Source: Antedon bifida (Eukaryota; Echinodermata; Crinoidea; Comatulida; Antedonidae). Taken from it: a stretch of DNA of 64,000 bases. Positions within the stretch are counted from its first letter, which is position 1; every line of letters starts with the position of its first letter. The stretch lies in NCBI GenBank assembly GCA_963402885.1, contig OY727093.1:27217409-27281408 (forward strand), in the 5' to 3' direction. Both the position numbers and the translations under genes were made by a program. This document shows positions 10,133-21,200 of this stretch, in pieces. A model generated the notes under the pieces. That model saw nothing but the letters and a program-made list of their open reading frames with translations, ran no database searches and had not been told where the DNA came from.

Positions 10133-10568
10133 ATAACATTCTGAGAAGCCTATAAAATCCGTACGTACTATTTAGTACAACGACTAAAGTACACCAGTTG
10201 CAATTCTAATTATGTTAAATATATATATTTCCTTTCTTAGTATGACCTTAAAGTTTCTTGACATTTCTTAATTATTTGGCATTTAATAAACGTTAATTAT
10301 TATAACATATTTTTGTTACTAATCCACTTGTATTATAATTCTAACCCAATAAAGATCCATTCAATATATTCACCGTTTTGACTTTGGTTTACATTTGTTG
10401 TATTCTAATACTTTATATGTTTTTAGCATAACATGAATGCTTATTTTATCATTGTCGTTATATCTACCAGAAGTCATTTTACAAAATAAATGTTTACAAT
10501 GGTTGTGGTGGCACTGATTAAACATCTCTATGCCTACAAGCAATATTAGGAAATAAATGTATTTTAAT

Positions 10569-11575
10569 GGGTGTGTAGAAAGCGACGACCTCGAATTGGA
10601 CGACCCCAACGACCCGGGCGACCTCGAATTGAACGACCTAGAATTGGACGACCCATAACACGAAACCGACGACCCCTATAGCCATAGCCTAGCCTAGGCC
10701 TAAGCGTGGTATAACATCCCGAAGCCGAAAATAGCCAAAGATCTTTAAACCATACCTTATTTAATACTCGCAAGCAAGCAATTGATTGAAAAAATACAGA
10801 AATATCGCCATTTGACACTGAATGTGTCGACACGAACAAACGAACAGATATGGAACGCCAAGAGTGCATCATTAAAACTGCATTCGACTCGATTAGCACA
10901 CGAAATATCATAAACATGGCAACCCAGGTCAAAACGGCTCCCTTTTCAGCGGCGGGTAAGGTTTGACCGTATACAATGCATATGTGAAATGTAAAGCTTT
11001 CTTATGGCCCTCCCCATGCACATGTTCGCAACACGCTGCTTGGTAGGCCTATAGTGTTCGTTATATGAAGAAGATGTAATTATACGTCCATGGTTTAACC
11101 ATGTAATGTATAATATTTATTTCCTTAGAATTCCTTTTTAATATGTTTGTCGAAATACCAATGACCAATCCACTGAGCAAACCTTACCCGCCGCTGAAAA
11201 AGGGGCCGTTTTGACCTGGTTTGCCATGTTTATGATATTTCGTGTGCTAATCGAGTCGAATGCAGTTTTAATGATGCACTCTTGGCGTTCCATATCTGTT
11301 CGTTTGTTCGTTTCGACACATTCAGTATCAAATGGCGATATTTCTGTATTTTTTCAATCAATTGCTTGCTTGCGAGTATTATATAAGGCATAGTTTAAAG
11401 ATCTTTAGCTATGTTCGGCTTCGGGATGTTATACCACACTTAGGCCTAACGCCTAGGCTAGGCTATAGGGGTCGTCGGTTTCGTGTTATGGGTCGTCCAA
11501 TTCTAGGTCGTCCAATTCGAGGTCGCCCGGGTCGTTGGGGTCGTCCAATTCGAGGTCGTCGCTTTCTACACACCC
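10569..11575. mobile_element. Mutator-like non-autonomous element with ~397 bp terminal inverted repeats
   Basis: Left arm 10569-10965 and right arm 11178-11575 are near-perfect inverted copies, starting GGGTGTGTAGAAAGC and ending GCTTTCTACACACCC. The 10-bp sequence GTATTTTAAT flanks both sides (10559-10568, 11576-11585), and the other duplicon has a single copy at the empty site near 50070. Long arms with a 9-11 bp duplication are typical of Mutator-like elements. The inner ~212 bp has no transposase. Similar ORFs on opposite strands of the two arms are a by-product of the inverted repeat. Confidence 0.85.
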
Positions 11576-11789
11576 GTATTTTAATCACATTTTGTGTAAA
11601 AATAAGAAAAGATTATCTTAATAATGCAAATAGATAAAGGTATACTTGATGTGTTTACAACAAGTTGGGATAGGTGCTCGTGATCATTCACAAAAAGGCA
11701 CCCCGATTATATTATGTTGGTACGACCATATCATAGAACGACAAGCCATACATACCGCGTTGGTCTCCCATATGGTTAAAACCCCCTTA

Positions 11790-11987
11790 AGCCTGTTTTC
11801 CTGTCGACGTTATTAGACGCTATCGTCGTTGATCGTTAACAGTTCAACGACGATCGTTTGAAAACGATCAAGTTGAAATGATAACGATAGCGAGTACCTT
11901 TTCCTGTAAATCATTTCAATGTTTACGTAGAAGATCGCCGATTATTGTTAACGATAGCGTCGACTGACGTCGACAGGAAAACAGGCT
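11790..11987. mobile_element. PIF/Harbinger-like MITE (198 bp)
   Basis: Inverted ends AGCCTGTTTTCCTGTCGACG and ...ACGTCGACAGGAAAACAGGCT are flanked by TTA on each side (11787-11789, 11988-11990). A 3-bp TWA target site is the hallmark of PIF/Harbinger. A second copy is at 50279-50474. Confidence 0.65.
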
Positions 11988-12493
11988 TTAGAACGCAATC
12001 GTTCTAAAATCGTACCGTCGGCCTAGCCGTCCTCAACCCTAACGACATAATCTTTATCCTACATAATCTTTATCCTACATTTTGTTAATCTATGTTAAGA
12101 AGGAGGTGTGTATATTTGTGCCGATATAAACTGAGATATACTTCTCTTTGTAAACGGCAACTCATGTTCTGTAAGGCTATCTCTTTATTAAAGACAACCC
12201 GTAGGTTTTTATTGCCAACAGAAATATGGTTTTTATGTGATTGATTTGTTGTTCCAATTGTGACTCAGTAACTTCATATGAACAGTATCTGAATAGAATA
12301 GACTTTGCTACATATCTTGTTTCTATTGTCTTTCAATATTCGATCTACCGTAGCGTTAAAAAACACAGGTTCATCACTGATTATTTCGCGATTACATACA
12401 TAACTGTTTATATTCCAGGGCAATCCAGGGATACACCATAAAGAAGTCTCTTCATGAATTTTATTATTCTTTGGCGACATTTTTGCTTTGAGT

Positions 12494-12504
12494 ATGGAAA
12501 CCAG
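12494..12504 (+). CDS. Candidate alternative first coding exon of copy B (M-E-T)
   Basis: ATG GAA ACC AG followed by gtaagtag. The donor phase (2) is the same as the MASN exon and all symmetric microexons, so it could join the array in frame. A at -3 and G at +4 give a fair start context. The same exon and donor are conserved in duplicon 2 at 50973. Transcript evidence is needed. Confidence 0.4.
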
Positions 12505-12949
12505 GTAAGTAGTTTTATTTTTGAGATATTTAGATGGTACATAACATGTAGCCTAATATTCTATCTCTAGTACAAAACACAAGTTTACTATGAATAGTAC
12601 CTGTTCATTATATAATAAGCTTAAATCTATTTATCTTTGACAGCATAATTTCTGCAATGATGCTGCACTTTTAACAGTTTTGTTATTGGTTGCTATTGTG
12701 TGCAATAGTTTTTTTTTTATTTTACAGTTGCACAATGTTTTAAACATACTTTGTCGTACGTATAACACATGCTATCAACTTTAAACACAAAAAAGCAGGT
12801 TTGTCTTTAAATACCTAAAATGTTTTAAAAGTCTAAATTAAATATTTGCCGTTTAGTAGCATTACGTATGTAAAATAGTAATACCAGATATTGATTGGTT
12901 GTGCTATAATTATTATAAAATACTTATATGTTGAGTCATATTATATTAT

Positions 12950-15036
12950 CAGGGCCGTAACCAGGTTTGACGGCGGGGTGGATCGTTAAGTTCTTTAGTG
13001 GAACTCAGGGGCGGATCCAGGATATTGAAATAGGGGTGGCGTAGCTTTGCGAGCGAAGCGAGCAAACATTGGCTGGGGGCCAGGGGGCCGCCAAGGGCCC
13101 CCGGTCGGGGTCCAGGGGCCGACGGTCCCTGGAAATTTTGGCGTTCTAGCGCATTGTAAGTCGTTTAAAACGGTTTACAAACATCTCATAATGTCATTTA
13201 CCAAACACTCTAAAGCTCGCAAATTACGACATGTGGAACATGCAGCTGATACTTACCTAGGGTACCAAATGCAAGCTAACAACTTGCCTGTACTTTACAT
13301 CTAAATTTTTACAACGCGACGATGTTTTTCAGCTTTTATAAACTTGTCCTAGTCTTTCTTATACACGCGCGACGGGTCGATCGCGGTCACTACTTCTTCG
13401 CACATGCAGCAGTAACATGACGTCACGTTAAAGCGGGCCGTCACAGAGTCTCATGCATATATATTAATGAAGCAAACTTGCTGAGAGTGTTTTCACCACG
13501 CAACACATGCGACGCGAGATTTATCGAAACTCCGAGCCATCTACTGACGGTCATGTTTTTGACAATTAAAATCACGGCATATTCAACGACCTGGTTTAAA
13601 CGATCGTTTAAAAATTAGCGGTCCGGCTCGATTACATTATATTTAGTGATTTGAAAAAAACAAAACACCTCTTTTGTCATGATGTCATCGCGATGTGTTT
13701 ATGAGAATCATCGACGGGAAAGCAAATAAAACAACAAGGGTCATGAAATGCTGCAGCATTGTTAATATTTTAATAGTAATACGTTTTAATAAAATGTAGC
13801 CCTAACGGGATAATTTTCATAGGCACTATACAGTCCTAGCCTTTGTTTTTATTGTACTTAATAAATGGGCGCGTAGTATAGTAGCACTGACCATGTTATT
13901 GTTATCTATTTTTAATCTATTTTAAAATAACCGGTTAAATTGCGTTATGCAGCAGAAACAGACCCCATGTGGCTTCATCAACTCTATTGATCGTCTGAGG
14001 TACCGCTATTCTACAATACGGGAGTGACGATCACAAAGGATGCCGACCTGCTTAGTGGAACGCGACCAAGCTCACCACATGGCTTTTATCAACTTGCTCC
14101 TTTTACACTAAAACTGTGACGCTAGAGATTGATAGTACACAAAGGATGTCGACGTATGCTTGGTGGAATGCGATCAAGCTGACGATGTGCTCCGACGTAC
14201 TATTTTCAATATGAAAATGTGCAAACCATCGGTGATTGATGACCGTCGAAACGATACGTGTTTTTAAAATCTATTTAATTTAAAAAAAAAAAAAAAAAAT
14301 CTTTAAAAAATAGGGGGGGGGGGGGCGGACGCCCCATACACCCCCGCTAGATCCGCCACTGGAACCATACAATCGAATTTTTTTTCTCTATAGGCCTATG
14401 GCCGCAAATCGCATTTCCGGCTATTCTCTTTTGTTTATGAACTATAAGTTGGTGTAATTTCCAGCCCACACATTTCTTATATTGTCAGAGATCCCTCCTC
14501 CTTTCAAGCCTCCTAGCAACAACATGGTACATTAGGGATCGTATCATTGAGACTTTAACAGGCATATTCACCATCATGTGGTGTTTAGGTAAAAAACCAT
14601 GGAATTAAGATGATCTCTGAATTCACTCAACCGTTGCATCTTGCACTTGCGTGTGAGCTGCATGCTTTCTCTATCAAGCAGCTGGCTGGGCACGTCACAC
14701 GCACGCGGAGACCTGTGTAGGGGAATACCCTGCATGTTATGTCAAGCAAACAACTATGCTCTGTGTACAGCTCGCTAGAGCTCCAGAACCACGATGTTCA
14801 GCAGTTATCAAATAGAACTTATCTTGTAAATTTTAGTGTTAGGTTTTTATATTTTAGTTAAAATATATATATATATATATTAATTAAATTTATTAAGGCT
14901 TGACTAGGCCTGTAGTGAACAATCGTCGTGTTGTGTTAGTATGCCCAGCAAAAAAAAAGTGGGAGGCCAAGCGGAACTCGCTGTTCAGCGGGGGGGATCG
15001 TACGATCCCCCCGATCCCCCCCTGGTTACGGGCCTG
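12950..15036. mobile_element. DNA-transposon-like insertion present only in duplicon 1 (outer element)
   Basis: It is bounded by CAGGGCCGTAACCAGG and its inverted form CCTGGTTACGGGCCTG. ATTAT flanks both ends (12945-12949, 15037-15041), and duplicon 2 has an uninterrupted site near 51415. No transposase ORF is found. A GC-rich inner segment is itself bounded by another inverted pair (13006-14361), so the structure is nested. The superfamily is not assigned. Confidence 0.7.
13006..14361. mobile_element. Nested element inside the 2.1 kb insertion
   Basis: It starts CAGGGGCGGATCCAGG and ends CTAGATCCGCCACTG, an imperfect inverted pair seen in many non-autonomous hAT-type repeats. The flanks are similar (tggaact / tggaacc). 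The left side is GC-rich with 'gagcgaagcgagc'; the right side has a poly-A run then a poly-G run (14281-14325). The 13047-13304 ORF inside is not credible. Confidence 0.55.
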
Positions 15037-15216
15037 ATTATATACACATGGTTTCTAATAAACATTTTTCTAGTGTGTCTGCTTGTAATTTATAAATAAA
15101 TGCGGCTAGATAAAGAGCATGTAGCCTGTCGGAAACTCATGGCTTTTAAGGATATTAACAGTGTTTTCCCTTTTATCTGTACCGTAGCTCTTTCGTGAGC
15201 CGTATGAAGTGGAACC
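15037..15216 (+). promoter_or_regulatory. Immediate upstream region of copy B first exon
   Basis: About 160 bp directly before the ATG is conserved with copy C (about 51430-51595), including the stretch around 'ctttcgtgagccgtatgaag'. It is the best candidate for 5' UTR and promoter. No TATA box stands out. Confidence 0.3.
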
Positions 15217-15248
15217 ATGGCATCTAATTTTGAAAACCCGGAAGAAAG
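15217..15248 (+). CDS. Copy B first coding exon
   Basis: ATG in a strong context (aaccATGg), encoding MASNFENPEE plus two bases (AG), then gtaata. The two leftover bases fit the phase of every symmetric microexon and of the DED exon at 32279. It is conserved in copy C as MASNYRKPSR. Confidence 0.7.
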
Positions 15249-18200
15249 GTAATACTATTTGTATCTTATAATAATAGTAGAAATAAATAATAAGTCTTCA
15301 CAAGCTGTATCTCAATTATTGCTTCAAAATGTCATTTTTCCACTATAATGAATCAAAAGTAAAATTACTATACATGTAGTAGCCTAGGTGACAACAAATA
15401 ATTAAAACAAATTTAACAAACAGTAGCCCTTCTATTCAATAAAGGTACGGCTTACTACTGAATACCAATTTTACAAGTAGCTATTCTGAACATAATTTTA
15501 TTAATTTACTTCATTAATTATATGTATGACGTACAATACGCTACTGTAATACATATTTATTTCAATACTATTTATTAGGATGGTCCTTCCAGCCGAAACA
15601 TTTTAATCATATTACTACTATTGCACATTTTCAAACGTTCATTATAATAGTAAATTACTAGATTTATCTTTATGACATGACTAGTGTTATTATTTATTGC
15701 AAGGTCTGATATTTTGTGTAACAAAGCATCCAAAATAAAAATGCATATAACCCTCACTATTACGTCTATGTCACACTTTGCTTAACTCATCCCTTGTATA
15801 TTATAATACTTCTTTTTAAACGATTTAAATTTTGTTTAAATTAAAATAACTTGCCACACATATTTTGTAGTCACACTGCTTATAGGTCAGGAAATGTCTA
15901 TTCAATTGTATACATACTGCATTAATTTAGATTGTGATATTTATATACCACTAGCAGTTATCAGTCCACTGGACGGGCACCATCTTATAATTATTTTAAG
16001 ATTCGGGAATCAAAGATAGTACAGTAATATTATAGTAATACAGTATACACAGTAAATGGATGTATAGCGCACAGCATTATACTGTATTCGTCTTTATATT
16101 TCAGTGTCTATTTTCATTTAATTCTAAAATCCAGCAATTTTAAATGGACATTTGCAGAGTCATCGAAAATAATAATAATGCTCACTGTAAAATAAATGTT
16201 TGAAAAAAAATGCAGTCACAAAAAAACAGAATCTCGTTAATATTAATGTTTAATATACATCTGTATCTTTGTTCTTGTTTTTTTTTTTTTTTTTTGTGTA
16301 AATATATTAAAATAATAGACGTTTATTACCGTAATTAATATTATTATGTCAGTTATTATTATTATTATTATTATAAGTTTGGTATAGGACATAGTGCTGC
16401 ATTTCATAGTCATATGGTAAATGTTAATGTTTTGTAAAAGCTTACAAAGTATGTTTTGCCATTTCCGACTGGCGAATTATATGTACTGCGTTAATTTAGA
16501 TTGTGTTATTTATATACCATAATATACCATAAAATAATAATGAAACTTATATATTTTTTACAGTGCCTCCTCAGACGATTCAAGGTAAGTATAAAACTTA
16601 AATCAGTAAAATTAATAATCAAATCATAATGTGTCAGTAGCATGTACTAAATAGTAAATGTGCTACTGTAAATTAGTATACAGTGTATGTTATGACCAAG
16701 GCAAAGCATCCAAAATCAAAATGCATTTAAACATTAATCCCTCACTATTATTTTGTTTAACTCATCCCTTGTATGTAATATTTCTTTTAAACGAATTAAA
16801 TTTTATTTAAATTAAAATTACTTGACACACACATTTTGTAAACACACTGTTTATAGGTCAGGAATGTCTATTGAATTATATGGACTGCGTTAATTTAGAT
16901 TGTGATATTTAGCCTATAATATCAAAAAAAGAAAACTATTTAGAGAATAATTGAGACTCTTTTTGTGACAAGTTTCTCTTTCGGATGTATTTTCCAGGGT
17001 GCTAATCCTGTATATATAATATTTCTTTTAAACAGTTTAAATTTTGTTTAAATTAAAATGACTTGACACACACATTGTAGACACACTGCTTATATATTAC
17101 ATTATATCTGCGTTAATTTAGATTTTGCTATTTAGCCTAGGCCTATATACCATAATACCATAACATAATGATGAAACTTTAAATACGAAAACCCGGAAAA
17201 AATGTAATTATATCTGTATCTTATAATAATAGAAATAAACAATAAGTTGGCACAAATTGTATCTCAATATTGCTTAAAAACGTTATTTGTTTTAATTCAT
17301 TTTTCTACTAATGAATCAAAAATAAAATGGCAATACATGTAGTAGGTGACAACAAAATAATTAAAATTGAATTTAAATAAACAAATTTAACAAACTGTAG
17401 TAGCCCTTCTATTCAATAAAGGTACGGCTTACTACGAATACCAATTTAACAAACAGTAGCCCTTCTATTCAATAAAGGTACGGCTTACTACGAATACCAA
17501 TTTAACAAACAGTAGCCCTTCTATTCAATAAAGGTACGGCTTACTACTGAATACTAATTTCACATACAGCAGTAGCTATTCTGAACATTGTATTAATTCA
17601 CTTCATTAATGACGTACGTACGGTACGCTACTGTAATACATTTATTTCAATACTATTTTATTAGGATGGTCCATCCAACCAAAACATTTTAAGCATATAT
17701 TGCTATACTATTGCACATTTTCAAACGTTCATTATAATAGTAAATGACTAGATTTATCTTGATGACATGACTAATATTATTATTTATTGCAAGGTCTGAT
17801 ATTTTGTTTAACTAATAGAAAACAATTTATATACAAATAAATAGCATCAAACATTATGATGAATTCTAACGACATTTAGAGACAATGAACTGATTTTCAA
17901 TAAATAATAGAGCAAGAAATGTAAATAATTAATACAGCACTATTCATAACATTTATGTAAACATAATGAAACTTATATATTCTTTTTTTTTACAGTGAAT
18001 TATACAGTCGTGTGTAAGTATAAACTTAAATCAGTAAAATTAATAATAAAATCATGTGTCAGTATCATGTACTATTAGTATGGTACTGTAAAGTAGTACA
18101 GTACAATGAAATATAAGATGATGAATAAACTTGCATGTTATGACCAAGACAAAGCATCCAAAATCAAAATGCATATGAACCTTAATCCCTCACTATTGTC

Positions 18201-21200
18201 ACACATTTCTGAACTCATCCCTTGTATATTATATAATATTTCTTTTAAACGATTTAAATTGTGTTTAAATTAAAATGAATTGACACACACATTTTGTAGA
18301 CACACTGTTTATAGGTCAGGAATGTCTATTGAATTATATGTACTGCGTTAATTTAGATTGTGATATTTATAAAAAAAAAATATTTTTAATAATTAAGAAT
18401 TATTTTGTGACAAGTTTCTCTTTCGGATGTATTTTCCAGGGTGCTATTCTATTTGACTACATCAATCACCGTGTTTGTATGTACTCATATATCCTTTAAA
18501 AATTGTGAACTTTATCATTTAACAATTGAAAGTAAATACAAGTAGTAGACCTGTAATGAAATATAAATTCATGAATGGATTTGTATTATTATTATAGTCA
18601 ACACGAAGAAAAACAAAATTCCATGTACTTTCAAATAATTGTAATTGTGAAATAAAAACAAAACATACTATTAAATGTTACTGTCTGTACTATTTTAGAA
18701 AAATCTCCAAATTGTGAATTAATTTAATATAAAAAGGCTAAATAGAACGAACGATGGGCATCAGCCATATTCTGCAAATTTTGCTTATGAATCGATCGTT
18801 AAACCCGTTTCTTGGAATATAGCATGCACTCCTTCATTTAATGATAACTGTGTACATAGCATTATTGTTAAACATTCGTAACAGCTTCCATAATTTCGAA
18901 TCGACTTGAATTATTTTGTTCATGCCATTATTCAACACTCACAAGACAAAAGCCGTTCAAAACAATGTGATTATTGACGATATAGTTTTCACTTTTTAAA
19001 AATTAAAAAGGTGTTTAATCAAATCGGTATTCCGACACTGTCAAAAGACACGTTTAGTGAAGCTTCAGCAGTTAACCCCACCACCACCTAAATTGTCCTC
19101 ATCATCAAAAAAAAATTTAAAAAAAGAAACAGACTTTTGTTTTCAAGCATTGCCCGTGATGGTGAATACAAAGAGAGATACAGTACTCTCCTTTATTAAG
19201 TGATGGTAAATTTGTATCGGGCCTAACCTTCTATCTCCCAGGCTTGTGATGAGACGACTATTCAAGTCTCCCAATTTTCAACAGATTATCGATCGACGTC
19301 CCACTTCTAAATAAATCACTTTTCAGTCTGGAGTACGCCCTCTGGCCTTCGGCTTATACAAACTCTCTCTGCTTTCATTCGACTACTACACTATCTTTGA
19401 TTCGACCACAGAAGAACTTATAACAACTGTTATATTATATTAAGTTCTTTGATTCGATCATTCGACACATACCCCCTATACTATACTCTCCGTAGGAACC
19501 AAATATACTATAGCGCCATGTGGGGCTATACAGTACGATCGATCTTTGGTAGGAACGTTTCCCTGCTGGTGGAGGTAGGAGGACCTAGGCCTAGCATTTT
19601 TGGCCGGTTGGAATTTGATGTTTATTTTAATGTTTTAATTACATCTGAGCAATATAAATAATCGCGGATTGTAAATGTTTCAAAGAATACACAATTAAAA
19701 GTTTATCGAAACTAGGCCTATTTTATATTCATTTTGTCTATCTATTAGGCTAGCTTATAGATACAGTAGGCCTAAATAGCCTAAGGGCCTCCTAGCCTAC
19801 CCTGGGCCTAGAGGCTAGGTAGGCCTTCCTTAGGCCCTAGAACTAGCCTAGTCAGTAATAATAGGTCTTTAAGCCCTAGTACCCTTGATATCTAGAAACT
19901 AAGCCTAGGCCTAGACTAGGCATCATCCCAATTGTAAAATAAATTCATAAATTATTTAATATTATCTGTTTAAATCATAAAAATCAAGGATACAACAAGT
20001 AGTATTATAAATGAAATATAATTACAGTATGTAAAACATACTAAGATTCTTATAAGAGTGAGTATAAACTTTGTTGCTTACTAAAAATATAATATTTATT
20101 TGAAAGAAATTAAAAGTACAAGTAGTATTATAATAAAATATAAATTCTTTAATGGACTTAATATTATTATTATTATGTCAAAGCATAACCAAATCAAATT
20201 TAGACTTCCTACACTTCAAGAATTGTGTATTGAATTTCATGTACGTTATTAATAATTTAAATCTCTCAAATAATTATGATAATTTTAAAATACATTCACA
20301 TAGATTGTTTTTCATATTATGTAAACACAAAATATTTATAAAAGAAATGATTGAATGTACAGCATTTAGGAATAAAGAATGGTTACAACAAAGCATAACA
20401 AACATCAACATTGCATTTACACATACTTCCTACACATTATTTGAATAGAAAATCAATCTTACAACTTGTGAATGTCTTTTTGAATATTTTAGATAATTGT
20501 CCAATTTGTAAAATAAGTTAATACAGTACTATAGTAGCATGTACCTATAACATGTATAGGTCCATGATAGTAATACAAAACAGGTACAGGTACTGTAACT
20601 TGTTAAAACATAAGATAATCAAAATGCTTTTGAACTTTAACTTGCTATTGCAAATGTAATAACAAAATCAAGTTTAAACTAACTATAATATAATATGTTA
20701 AAACAATGACAGTAAATAGCAATCTGGTTGTCAATAAATAACAGAGCTGGTAATTTAAACAATGCATTTTAATATTCAGACATTATTTATGTAAATTTAC
20801 TAATGAATCTTAATACTTTACAGTGAACTGTTAGATAAAGTATAAATTGTCTAATTGTTTAATAAAATGTGAAACAAAATATAAAATACAACTATTATAA
20901 TGAATTGTAAATTTAAAAAATATTATTATGGTCAGGACAAAGCATAACAAATCAGGATTGCATTTAGACACTACTTTACACTACACTAAGGAAATGTGTA
21001 TTGAATTAATCTACTGTATCAGTTTGAATATTTTTTTAAATTAAAAAATAAAGTTATTTTAATAGATTTATGCTTTGAAAATTATTGTTTGAATGGTACT
21101 GAAACTTATTAAATCAAAGGAAAATCAAATGGTTTTCAGTCTATCTGACTCACTATTGTCAAAATAAATTGTGTATTTAAGTTTATGTGAACTGTATTAA

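Noticed and set aside
10564-11637. Two similar ORFs on opposite strands (122 and 101 codons)
   Set aside because: They are the two arms of the Mutator-like inverted repeat read outward and inward; the protein similarity follows from the DNA repeat, not from a gene.
13047-13304. 85-codon ORF in a GC-rich stretch
   Set aside because: It lies inside the nested transposon, has low-complexity Gly/Pro/Arg at its start and no partner in the other duplicon.
18425-18480. Recurring tttccag + ggtgctattctatttgac as a further exon
   Set aside because: The acceptor-like end recurs in several units, but no donor in phase follows and the downstream sequence is not conserved as coding; better explained as an intron repeat.
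20152-20448. 98-codon ORF in the array
   Set aside because: The corresponding copy C sequence is interrupted by a MITE and frame changes; composition is that of AT-rich intron.
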